Shown here piece by piece: positions 1 through 6,529 of a stretch of DNA of 6,529 bases. Within the stretch, counting starts at the first letter, position 1; each line of letters opens with the position of its first letter. Origin of the DNA: Lachnospiraceae bacterium UBA7012 (GTDB lineage Bacteria > Bacillota > Clostridia > Lachnospirales > Lachnospiraceae); assembly GCA_002449595.1 (NCBI GenBank), contig DJXE01000156.1, positions 1-6,529 of the forward strand, given 5' to 3'. The notes beneath the pieces are model-generated. The model was not told the DNA's origin and made no database searches. It saw only the letters and a program-made list of their open reading frames with translations. The translations under genes and the position numbers were made by a program.

Positions 1-824
1 CGGATCGTGTTGATCTCGCCGTTATGCGCGATGAATCGGTACGGGTGGGCGCGCTCCCAGCTCGGCGTCGTATTGGTGGAAAAGCGTGAATGCACGATCG
101 CGATAGCCGTCTCATACGAAGGGTCCTGCAGATCCTCGTAGAAGGCGCGAAGCTGCTTCACGAGGAACATTCCCTTGTAGACGATCGTCCGCGACGAGAG
201 CGAGCAGATATAGGTGTCCTCCGAGCTCTGCTCGAACTCACGGCGAAGGACGTAGAGCTTCCGGTCGAATTCAATTCCCTGCGCGCACGCCTCCGGCCTG
301 CCGAGGAACGCCTGGCAGATGAAAGGCATGCAGTCGCGCGCCGCCTGGCCGAGGATCTCCTCGCGCACCGGCACGGTCCGCCAGCCGAGGAAAGGCACGC
401 CGTTCTTGTCGGCGATCACTTCGAAGAGGCGCTTCGCGAGCGTCCTTTTCAGCGGATCCTGCGGGAAAAAGATCATCGCAACGCCATAATCTCCCTCGCC
501 AGGTTCCAGCGGCATTTCCGCCGCGCCGTCTGCACCGGCTCCGCCCGCGTGGATCCCCGGCTGGAGCTTCACGCCGGAGAAGAAGCTGTGCGAGATCTGC
601 AGCAGGATCCCGACGCCGTCGCCGACTTCGCCGGTCGCGTCCTTGCCCGCGCGGTGCTCCAGCTTCTCCACGATATGCAGCGCGTCGTTCAGTACCTGAT
701 GGTCCTTCCTGCCGTCGATGTTCACGATCGTGCCGATCCCGCAGGCGTCGTGCTCATACGGCAGGTACGCCTGCTGCCGCCTTCTGTCTCTGCTCCCGTC
801 TCTGCATTCATTTCGTCTTTTCAT
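1..824 (-). CDS. gltB: Glutamate synthase large subunit, N-terminal glutaminase part (partial, runs off left edge)
   Basis: This is the amino-terminal 274 residues of the large (alpha) subunit of glutamate synthase. The enzyme releases ammonia from glutamine and uses it to convert 2-oxoglutarate to glutamate in the cytoplasm. Only the class II glutamine amidotransferase (Ntn hydrolase) domain is visible. The motif EHDACGIG places the expected nucleophile at Cys28, so about 27 residues would be removed as a propeptide. HSRFSTNT (residues 245-252, with Arg247) and HNGEINT (267-273) are the glutamine-binding and oxyanion motifs typical of GltB. The ATG at 824 is the farthest in-frame start that keeps a short propeptide. 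Its ribosome site is weak (GGAAAG, 10 nt upstream). The propeptide is very rich in Arg. The synthase, FMN and iron-sulfur parts lie outside the window, and gltD is not visible. The gene lies 100 nt behind glnA on the same strand, so co-transcription is likely. Confidence 0.95.
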   Translation of the reverse strand, partial: MKRRNECRDGSRDRRRQQAYLPYEHDACGIGTIVNIDGRKDHQVLNDALHIVEKLEHRAGKDATGEVGDGVGILLQISHSFFSGVKLQPGIHAGGAGADGAAEMPLEPGEGDYGVAMIFFPQDPLKRTLAKRLFEVIADKNGVPFLGWRTVPVREEILGQAARDCMPFICQAFLGRPEACAQGIEFDRKLYVLRREFEQSSEDTYICSLSSRTIVYKGMFLVKQLRAFYEDLQDPSYETAIAIVHSRFSTNTTPSWERAHPYRFIAHNGEINTI

Positions 825-850
825 ACTGTCGCCGCTTTCCGTTATACTTT

Positions 851-890
851 GATTTCCGGCCCCGGTACGCCGTGTACCGAAGCCGGAATC
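851..890 (-). other. Long intercistronic hairpin between glnA and gltB
   Basis: On the minus strand GATTCCGGC pairs with GCCGGAAATC (one bulged base). The inner TTCGGTAC pairs with GTACCGGG through two G-U pairs, leaving the 5-nt loop ACGGC. The stem is about 17 bp. No T-tract follows on either strand, so it is a poor fit to an intrinsic terminator. It could be an RNA stability or processing element that sets glnA over gltB expression. That role is inference. Confidence 0.55.
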
Positions 891-918
891 ATGTTTATCT
901 GTATGGATCGTGTTTATC
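888..918. repeat. Near-perfect 12-bp direct repeat behind glnA
   Basis: On the minus strand GATAAACACGAT (918 to 907) is followed by GATAAACATGAT (899 to 888), with one mismatch and a start-to-start distance of 19 bp, close to two helical turns. It lies just after the glnA stop codon. It may be a paired protein-binding site or simply a local duplication. The sequence does not decide between these. Confidence 0.45.
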
Positions 919-924
919 GATCAC

Positions 925-3036
<2,112 letters not shown>

Positions 3037-3043
3037 CTTTATT

Positions 3044-3047
3044 CCTC
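3044..3047 (-). promoter_or_regulatory. Ribosome binding site that supports the glnN ATG at 3036
   Basis: GAGG lies 7 nt before the ATG on the minus strand. It sits just downstream of the last leader hairpin (3053-3079) and is not part of it, so it should be open when that hairpin forms. Confidence 0.7.
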
Positions 3048-3052
3048 GCTGT

Positions 3053-3149
3053 GGCAAAATCCACGAATGTGGTTTTGCCGAATGCGGCACCCGGTGCGTC
3101 AGCACCGATGGTGCAGTTTGAAAGTACTGCATCGGCAGGACTTTCAAAC
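3053..3149 (-). other. Structured glnN mRNA leader with several inverted repeats
   Basis: Read on the minus strand, four structures can be drawn. (1) 3149-3116: GTTTGAAAGT pairs with ACTTTCAAAC (10 bp, perfect), then a mismatch, then CTGC/GCAG around CGAT. (2) 3114-3087: the order GCACC-GGTGC-GCACC-GGTGC, which folds as one nested hairpin or as alternative short ones. (3) 3089-3076: TGCCG/CGGCA around CATT. (4) 3079-3053: GGCAAAA/TTTTGCC plus CCAC/GTGG around ATTC, with one bulged A. Structures 3 and 4 share 3076-3079 and cannot form together. Such density of pairing in about 100 nt points to a functional RNA, but it matches no riboswitch class I can name. It is also an open frame continuous with glnN, so a coding role is the alternative. 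Confidence 0.55.
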
Positions 3150-3158
3150 TTCCCTCCT
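3145..3158 (-). promoter_or_regulatory. Second strong ribosome-binding-like site with in-frame TTG upstream of glnN
   Basis: AGGAGGG (3158 to 3152) stands just before a TTG codon at 3147; AGGAGG is separated from it by 5 nt. From this TTG the frame is open into glnN and would give a 740-residue protein starting MKVLPMQYFQ. The Shine-Dalgarno match is better than the one before the ATG at 3036. The TTG lies inside the perfect 10-bp hairpin stem 3116-3149, which may block it or make it regulatory. Confidence 0.4.
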
Positions 3159-3173
3159 GCTGCGTTTCTGGAT

Positions 3174-3220
3174 AAAGGAAAAGGCGCCTTGAGACAGTTT
3201 CCCTGTCTCAAAGCGCCTTT
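3174..3220 (-). terminator. Leader hairpin with T-rich tail: candidate attenuator before glnN
   Basis: An 18-bp stem (3220-3203 with 3197-3180, a single G-U pair) closes a 5-nt GGAAA loop. It is followed on the minus strand by TTTTCCTTT, a usable though interrupted T-tract. It lies only about 8 nt after the predicted glnN transcription start. It could stop transcripts from the glnN promoter, stop read-through from the transporter gene, or act as a stabilising 5' hairpin. Confidence 0.65.
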
Positions 3221-3234
3221 GCTTTTCTTGCCCC

Positions 3235-3262
3235 ATTATAAAACTGTGATTCCGGATGTCAA
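3235..3262 (-). promoter_or_regulatory. Sigma-A-type promoter of glnN
   Basis: A perfect -35 box TTGACA (3262 to 3257) and a perfect -10 box TATAAT (3240 to 3235) are separated by 16 bp. Transcription should begin near 3228, giving a leader of about 190 nt. The DNA upstream is AT-rich compared with the rest of the window, as in strong promoters. Confidence 0.85.
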
Positions 3263-3278
3263 TACTTTTGTACTATTG
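3260..3278. promoter_or_regulatory. Imperfect dyad overlapping the glnN -35 box, possible operator
   Basis: CAATA and TATTG form a 19-bp imperfect palindrome with a 9-bp centre. The last bases of the minus-strand TTG half are the first bases of TTGACA. A protein bound here would touch the -35 region. It does not fit the GlnR/TnrA consensus TGTNA-N7-TNACA. Confidence 0.3.
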
Positions 3279-3281
3279 TAT

Positions 3282-3297
3282 GCATTTTGTCATATGC
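3282..3297 (-). promoter_or_regulatory. GCAT-N4-CAAAATGC element upstream of glnN promoter
   Basis: GCATATGACAAAATGC lies 19 bp upstream of the glnN -35 box. A close relative (5265-5281) lies 15 bp upstream of the asnB -35 box in the same orientation. The ends GCAT and ATGC form a short dyad. It is a possible shared activator site; the match is short and could be chance. Confidence 0.3.
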
Positions 3298-3367
3298 TTC
3301 ATGTATAGTATTTATATGGATTTCCTATACCGTGCGCCTGTACCGGGATCTGCCGCCGGTATGCCGG

Positions 3368-5119
3368 TCACTCAACGTCCTGCAGCGCGTCGTAGTTCTC
3401 CTCTCCGGTCCGCACCTTGATGACGCGGCTGACGTTGTAGACGAAGATCTTGCCGTCACCGATGTGGCCCGTGTATAAAGCCTTTTTCGCCGCCTCAACA
3501 ACACTGTCCACGCTGATCTTCGAGATGATGACCTCGACCTTGACCTTCGGCAGGAGCGTGGAGTCGACCACCGCGCCGCGGTAGCGCTCCGTGCTGCCCT
3601 TCTGCAGGCCGCAGCCCATGACCTGGGTCATCGTCATGCCCGTGACGCCGAGCTCGTTCAGCGCCGTCTTCAGCGCGTCGAACTTCGCCAGCTTGCAGAT
3701 GATCGACACCTTGTGCATGCCCGTGTCGAGCTCCGGCACGAGGCCGGGCTCCCGCACGACCTTCACGGCCGCCGCCTTCACCGCTTCCGGCGCCGCCTCG
3801 TAGCTGTCGATCCCGAGGTCCGTGTTCTCGTTCGCTTCCGTATTCATGTTCGTCACGTCCGTGATCGCGAAGCCGGAGTACGCTGAGGTCAGCCCGTGCT
3901 CGTGGATGTCCAGGCCGTCGATCTCCACCTGCATGGGGACGCGCAGGCCAATCGCCTTGTCGATGAGCCTGAATATGACGAACATCACCGCGACCGCATA
4001 TAAAATGACGCTGGAAAAGCCCAGCAGCTGCACTCCAAGCTGCCGCAGGCCGCCGCCATAGAACAGGCCCGCGCCGACGCCGTCGGCTCCCGTGCTGAAC
4101 AGGCCCACCGCGATCGTGCCCCAGATCCCGTTGACCATGTGCACCGACACGGCGCCGACGGGGTCGTCGATCTTCGCCTTCTGGTCGAAGAACTCAACGC
4201 TCAGCACGACGAGGAAGCCGGCCACGAGGCCGATGAAGAAGGCACCGGCCGGAGAGACGCAGTCGCAGGGCGCCGTGATGGCGACGAGGCCGGCGAGCGC
4301 AGCGTTGAACGTCATGGACACGTCCGGCTTGCCGTACTTGATCCAGGTGAAGAGCATCGCCGTGACGGTCGCGACCGCCGCCGCGAGGTTGGTGTTCATG
4401 AATGCCATGCCCGCGATCTCGGCGTTTTCAGCCGTCTCCATCGCCACGGTGGAGGCGCCGTTGAAGCCGAACCAGCAGAACCAAAGAATAAACACGCCCA
4501 GCGCGCACGCCGTCATGTTGTGCCCGGGGATGGCCCGCGCGTTGCCGTTCCTGTCATATTTCCCGATGCGGGGGCCGAGCATCCACGCGCCGAGGCAGGC
4601 GATCGCGCCGCCGACCATGTGCACGCAGGTGCTCCCGGCGAAGTCGTGGAAGCCCATCTGATAGAGCCAGCCGCCGCCCCAGATCCAGTGGCCGCTGATC
4701 GGATAGACGAGGAGCGAGATCGCCGCCGAATAGACGCAGTACGCCTTGAAGTTGGTGCGCTCTGCCATCGAGCCGGACACGATCGTGGCCGCCGTCGCGC
4801 AGAACACGGTCTGGAAGATCACGTAGACAAACAGCGGCAGATCCTGCGGGACGACGCTGTTCGCCGCGGTGTAGGCGCCGCGGATCATCGGGTCGAACCC
4901 GCCGATCAGGGACCCTGTCCCCGCGAACATCAGGCCAAATCCGATCAGCCAGAAGCACGGCGTGCCGATACAGAAATCCATCATGTTCTTCATGAGGATG
5001 TTGCCCGTGTTCTTGGCCCTGGTGAGGCCGGCCTCGCAGAGCGCGAATCCGGCCTGCATGAAGTAGACGAGCGCCGCGCCGAGCAGCACCCACGTCACGC
5101 TAGTCACACTGATTTCCAT
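3368..5119 (-). CDS. amt: Ammonium transporter fused to a C-terminal PII signal domain
   Basis: A 583-residue inner-membrane Amt/Mep/Rh channel with a cytoplasmic PII (GlnB/GlnK-like) domain on the same chain. The Amt part (about 1-415) shows CEAGLTRAKNTGN (28-40), the Phe gate (F106, F219), pore Trp147, pore His pair H167 (STCVHMVGG) and H327 (VHMVNGIWG), WFGFNGAS (216-223), and the C-terminal motif GLDIHEHG (402-409). A polar linker, about 418-467, follows. The PII domain (about 468-583) has the T-loop QKGSTERYRGA (506-516), the ATP-binding TGHIGDGKIFV (550-560) and VRTGE (569-573). The Tyr51 uridylylation site of E. coli PII is Val518 here, so uridylylation at that site is not possible. 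PII normally is a separate GlnK that plugs Amt when ammonium is plentiful; the fusion puts the gate in cis (inference). The start has GGGAGGG 5 nt upstream. No clear terminator follows; glnN is next. Confidence 0.96.
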   Translation of the reverse strand: MEISVTSVTWVLLGAALVYFMQAGFALCEAGLTRAKNTGNILMKNMMDFCIGTPCFWLIGFGLMFAGTGSLIGGFDPMIRGAYTAANSVVPQDLPLFVYVIFQTVFCATAATIVSGSMAERTNFKAYCVYSAAISLLVYPISGHWIWGGGWLYQMGFHDFAGSTCVHMVGGAIACLGAWMLGPRIGKYDRNGNARAIPGHNMTACALGVFILWFCWFGFNGASTVAMETAENAEIAGMAFMNTNLAAAVATVTAMLFTWIKYGKPDVSMTFNAALAGLVAITAPCDCVSPAGAFFIGLVAGFLVVLSVEFFDQKAKIDDPVGAVSVHMVNGIWGTIAVGLFSTGADGVGAGLFYGGGLRQLGVQLLGFSSVILYAVAVMFVIFRLIDKAIGLRVPMQVEIDGLDIHEHGLTSAYSGFAITDVTNMNTEANENTDLGIDSYEAAPEAVKAAAVKVVREPGLVPELDTGMHKVSIICKLAKFDALKTALNELGVTGMTMTQVMGCGLQKGSTERYRGAVVDSTLLPKVKVEVIISKISVDSVVEAAKKALYTGHIGDGKIFVYNVSRVIKVRTGEENYDALQDVE

Positions 5120-5124
5120 AATTT

Positions 5125-5131
5125 CCCTCCC
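5125..5131 (-). promoter_or_regulatory. Ribosome binding site of amt
   Basis: GGGAGGG stands 5 nt before the ATG at 5119 on the minus strand. It lies shortly after the T-tract of the leader terminator, so translation depends on read-through of that hairpin. Confidence 0.75.
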
Positions 5132-5144
5132 ATTTCCGGCATTG

Positions 5145-5176
5145 AAAAAGGCGCCTGTCCTTTCCTGACAGACGCC
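5145..5176 (-). terminator. Intrinsic terminator in the amt leader: candidate attenuator
   Basis: On the minus strand GGCGTCTGTC (5176-5167) pairs with GACAGGCGCC (5159-5150), 10 bp with one G-U, around the loop AGGAAAG, followed by TTTTT (5149-5145). It is a standard terminator placed between the amt promoter and its ribosome site. Just upstream, an AAAGGC could pair with the terminator's GCCTTT as a competing antiterminator. The ending GGCGCCTTTT is shared with the glnN leader hairpin. Confidence 0.75.
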
Positions 5177-5231
5177 ATTGTCCTTTGCCTTTGTGCTTTC
5201 GGTGCTGGGTTCCGGTTCCCGATGTGACTGT

Positions 5232-5259
5232 TTTATGCCGCCGGGTGCCGGAATGTCAA
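5232..5259 (-). promoter_or_regulatory. Promoter of amt
   Basis: A perfect -35 TTGACA (5259 to 5254) and a 4/6 -10 box CATAAA (5237 to 5232) are separated by 16 bp. The start should be near 5225, giving a leader of about 105 nt that contains the terminator hairpin. The -10 box is much weaker than that of glnN, which fits a promoter needing an activator, or lower expression. Confidence 0.6.
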
Positions 5260-5264
5260 GCCGC

Positions 5265-5281
5265 GCATCATATCAAAATGC
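5265..5281 (+). promoter_or_regulatory. GCAT-N5-CAAAATGC element between the divergent amt and asnB promoters
   Basis: GCATCATATCAAAATGC resembles the element upstream of glnN (3282-3297), with one extra base in the spacer. It lies 15 bp upstream of the asnB -35 box and 5 bp upstream of the amt -35 box, so one bound protein could affect both promoters. Support is limited to this similarity and position. Confidence 0.3.
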
Positions 5282-5296
5282 TATCGTATGCCATAT

Positions 5297-5325
5297 TTGA
5301 CAGATCGTTGCTGCTCTGCTATATC
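5297..5325 (+). promoter_or_regulatory. Promoter of asnB
   Basis: A perfect -35 TTGACA (5297-5302), a 17-bp spacer and a 4/6 -10 box TATATC (5320-5325). Transcription should begin near 5332, giving a leader of about 180 nt before the ATG at 5512. The two divergent -35 boxes are 37 bp apart. Confidence 0.65.
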
Positions 5326-5349
5326 TTTTCAATATACTTTTTGGATATC

Positions 5350-5366
5350 GATCCGCCGCGCGGATC
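5350..5366 (+). other. Perfect short hairpin early in the asnB leader
   Basis: GATCCGC and GCGGATC form a perfect 7-bp stem around the triloop CGC, 10 nt before the leader terminator. No T-tract follows. It may be part of the sensing half of the attenuator or a 5' stabiliser. Confidence 0.5.
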
Positions 5367-5376
5367 ACGCAGGAAT

Positions 5377-5422
5377 ACACGGCAAGGGCGCCGAAGAACG
5401 GATGCCCGCCGTGTGTTTTTTT
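5377..5422 (+). terminator. Intrinsic terminator in the asnB leader: candidate attenuator
   Basis: ACACGGC (5377-5383) pairs with GCCGTGT (5408-5414). Inside, GGGC pairs with GCCC and CCG with CGG around AAGAA, with small internal loops. Seven T (5416-5422) follow after one G. It lies about 45 nt after the predicted start and 90 nt before the asnB start codon. No complete upstream plus-strand gene is present for it to end, so control of asnB is the simplest role. No T-box sequence (AGGGTGGNACCGCG type) was found. Confidence 0.75.
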
Positions 5423-5484
5423 GTGAATGCGGTCACGGATTGCTGATGCGAAACATTCTCACGGGCCGATATCCACAGACGCAT

Positions 5485-5496
5485 TGATCATGATCA
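5485..5496. repeat. Perfect 12-bp palindrome before the asnB ribosome site
   Basis: TGATCATGATCA is its own reverse complement and consists of two TGATCA units. It lies 4 bp before GGAGG. As a binding site here it would be far downstream of the promoter. With no loop it is a poor RNA hairpin. Confidence 0.4.
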
Positions 5497-5500
5497 GATC

Positions 5501-5505
5501 GGAGG
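5501..5505 (+). promoter_or_regulatory. Ribosome binding site of asnB
   Basis: GGAGG stands 6 nt before the ATG at 5512. This start puts Cys at residue 2, as the amidotransferase needs, so the start is well fixed. Confidence 0.85.
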
Positions 5506-5511
5506 TGCCAC

Positions 5512-6529
5512 ATGTGCTCGATACTTGCTTACTGTTCGGCGGACGCTGAGGAAGCCGTCGTGAAGGAGCTGCTCGCGAGGACCGCCAGCCGCGGCCCGGA
5601 TATGAGCCGGATCCTGAATACAGGCTGCGGGTACCTCGGCTTCAACCGCCTCTCGATCATGGGGCTGACCCCGGAAGGAATGCAGCCGTTTGAGCAAGGC
5701 GGACGCGCCCTTGTGTGCAACGGCGAGATCTACGGCTTCCGCCGGATCCGGGAAAAGCTTGAGCAGCGGGGCTGCCGTTTTTCCAGCGACAGCGACTGTG
5801 AGATCCTCCTCCCGCTGTACGAGCGCCTGGGAAGCGGCATGTTCCGCGAGCTCGACGCGGAGTTCGCGCTGGTGCTGTACGACGGCGAGACCAGATCATA
5901 CGTCGCGGCGCGGGACCCGATCGGGATCCGTCCCCTGTACTATGGCTACGACGCGGCTGGCGCGATCCTGTTCGCCTCCGAGCCGAAGAACCTGACCGGC
6001 GTCTGTGAGAAAATCTATCCCTTCCCTCCCGGCCACTACTACAAGGACGGCCTGTTCGTCTCCTACCGGGACATGTCGGACGTGCGCCACTACCGGTCGG
6101 ATCCGATGCGCGTGATCTCCCGCAGCATCCGCGAGAAGCTGATCGTCGGCGTGAAGAAGCGCCTCGACGCGGACGCCCCGGTCGGCTTCCTGCTCTCCGG
6201 CGGCCTCGACTCCTCTCTCGTATGCGGTATCGCGGCCAGGATCCTGGATCGGCCGCTGAAGACCTTTTCCATCGGAATGGACAAGGACGCGATCGACCTG
6301 AAGTACGCGCGGATGGTCGCGGATTACATCGGGAGCGATCACACGGAAGTGATCATGACCAAGGAAGACGTGATCGGAAGCCTGGAGACGGTCATCGAAT
6401 TGCTCGGTACGTACGATATCACGACGATCCGGGCATCGATCGGCATGTACCTCGTGTGCAGGTACATTCACGAGCACACGGACCTGCGCGTCATCCTGAC
6501 GGGCGAGATCTCGGACGAGCTGTTCGGCT
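5512..6529 (+). CDS. asnB: Asparagine synthetase, glutamine-hydrolysing (partial, runs off right edge)
   Basis: It makes asparagine from aspartate, glutamine and ATP in the cytoplasm; 339 residues are visible. The class II glutaminase domain (about 1-185) begins MCS, so Cys2 becomes the N-terminal nucleophile after Met removal. It also has SRGPD (26-30), FNRLSIM (44-50), NGEIY (70-74) and SDCEIL (94-99). The ATP-pyrophosphatase synthetase domain shows the PP-loop SGGLDSS (229-235), YDITTIRAS (301-309) and GEISDELFG (331-339). YDITTIRAS closely matches YDVTTIRAS of E. coli AsnB, supporting a true AsnB rather than a distant homologue. The usual GEGSDE reads GEISDE. About 180-200 residues of the C-terminus are expected beyond the edge. 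It is transcribed away from amt from its own promoter through a leader terminator. Related amidotransferase-fused synthetases of natural-product pathways are a less likely alternative given the nitrogen-assimilation neighbours. Confidence 0.93.
   Translation, partial: MCSILAYCSADAEEAVVKELLARTASRGPDMSRILNTGCGYLGFNRLSIMGLTPEGMQPFEQGGRALVCNGEIYGFRRIREKLEQRGCRFSSDSDCEILLPLYERLGSGMFRELDAEFALVLYDGETRSYVAARDPIGIRPLYYGYDAAGAILFASEPKNLTGVCEKIYPFPPGHYYKDGLFVSYRDMSDVRHYRSDPMRVISRSIREKLIVGVKKRLDADAPVGFLLSGGLDSSLVCGIAARILDRPLKTFSIGMDKDAIDLKYARMVADYIGSDHTEVIMTKEDVIGSLETVIELLGTYDITTIRASIGMYLVCRYIHEHTDLRVILTGEISDELFG

Noticed and set aside
825..850. Separate gltB promoter using TATAAC near 842-847
   Set aside because: The TATAAC is a fair -10 box, but the bases 17 bp upstream (CGTACC) do not resemble TTGACA and fall in the hairpin.
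3303..3367. Terminator directly after amt
   Set aside because: TACCGG/CCGGTA can pair around a 9-nt loop, but the stem is short and no T-tract follows.
5195..5225. ANTAR-type hexaloop target in the amt leader (GGGAACCGGAACCC)
   Set aside because: A loop ACCGGA with A1 and G4 can be drawn, but it needs an A-A mismatch at the closing position and has only three G-C pairs, and no second matching hairpin was found.
4139..5227. 362-residue open frame on the plus strand opposite amt
   Set aside because: Antisense shadow of the transporter, with Arg/Glu/Ala/His-rich low-complexity composition and no recognisable domain.
5333..5511. Asparagine T-box leader before asnB
   Set aside because: The leader is about 180 nt and has a terminator, but the conserved T-box sequence and the stem I features were not found, and the terminator is too near the start for a T-box.
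5896..6477. 193-residue minus-strand frame within asnB
   Set aside because: Antisense to conserved asnB motifs; no independent ribosome site or domain seen.

Overview
This window is a nitrogen-assimilation cluster from what looks like a fairly GC-rich member of the Clostridia, probably Lachnospiraceae-like. The taxonomic call is inference. It rests on a type III glutamine synthetase, near-consensus TTGACA/TATAAT promoters, strong purine-rich ribosome binding sites, and an E. coli AsnB-like asparagine synthetase with the variant motif GEISDE. All four genes handle ammonium, glutamine, glutamate or asparagine.

Layout. On the minus strand, in transcription order, are an ammonium transporter fused to a PII signal-protein domain (5119 to 3368), glutamine synthetase III (3036 to 925) and the start of the glutamate synthase large subunit gltB (824 to beyond the left edge). 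On the plus strand, divergent from the transporter, an asparagine synthetase begins at 5512 and runs off the right edge. The transporter brings in or senses ammonium. GS III fixes it into glutamine. GltB passes the glutamine amide to 2-oxoglutarate, and AsnB passes it to aspartate.

Regulation is the most interesting part. The transporter, glnA and asnB each have a readable sigma-A-type promoter, and in each leader a GC-rich hairpin with a following T-tract lies between promoter and start codon. This suggests transcription attenuation at all three leaders. The glnA leader is about 190 nt and holds at least four further inverted repeats, two of which overlap and exclude each other. It also has an internal AGGAGGG placed for an in-frame TTG that would add 37 residues to GS III. 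No known riboswitch, T-box or ANTAR target could be recognised with confidence.

The 100-nt gap between glnA and gltB has a long hairpin without a T-tract and a near-perfect 12-bp direct repeat, but no convincing promoter, so gltB may be co-transcribed with glnA. No RNA gene, mobile element, CRISPR array or origin was seen. Long open frames opposite glnA, amt and gltB are shadows of GC-rich coding DNA.
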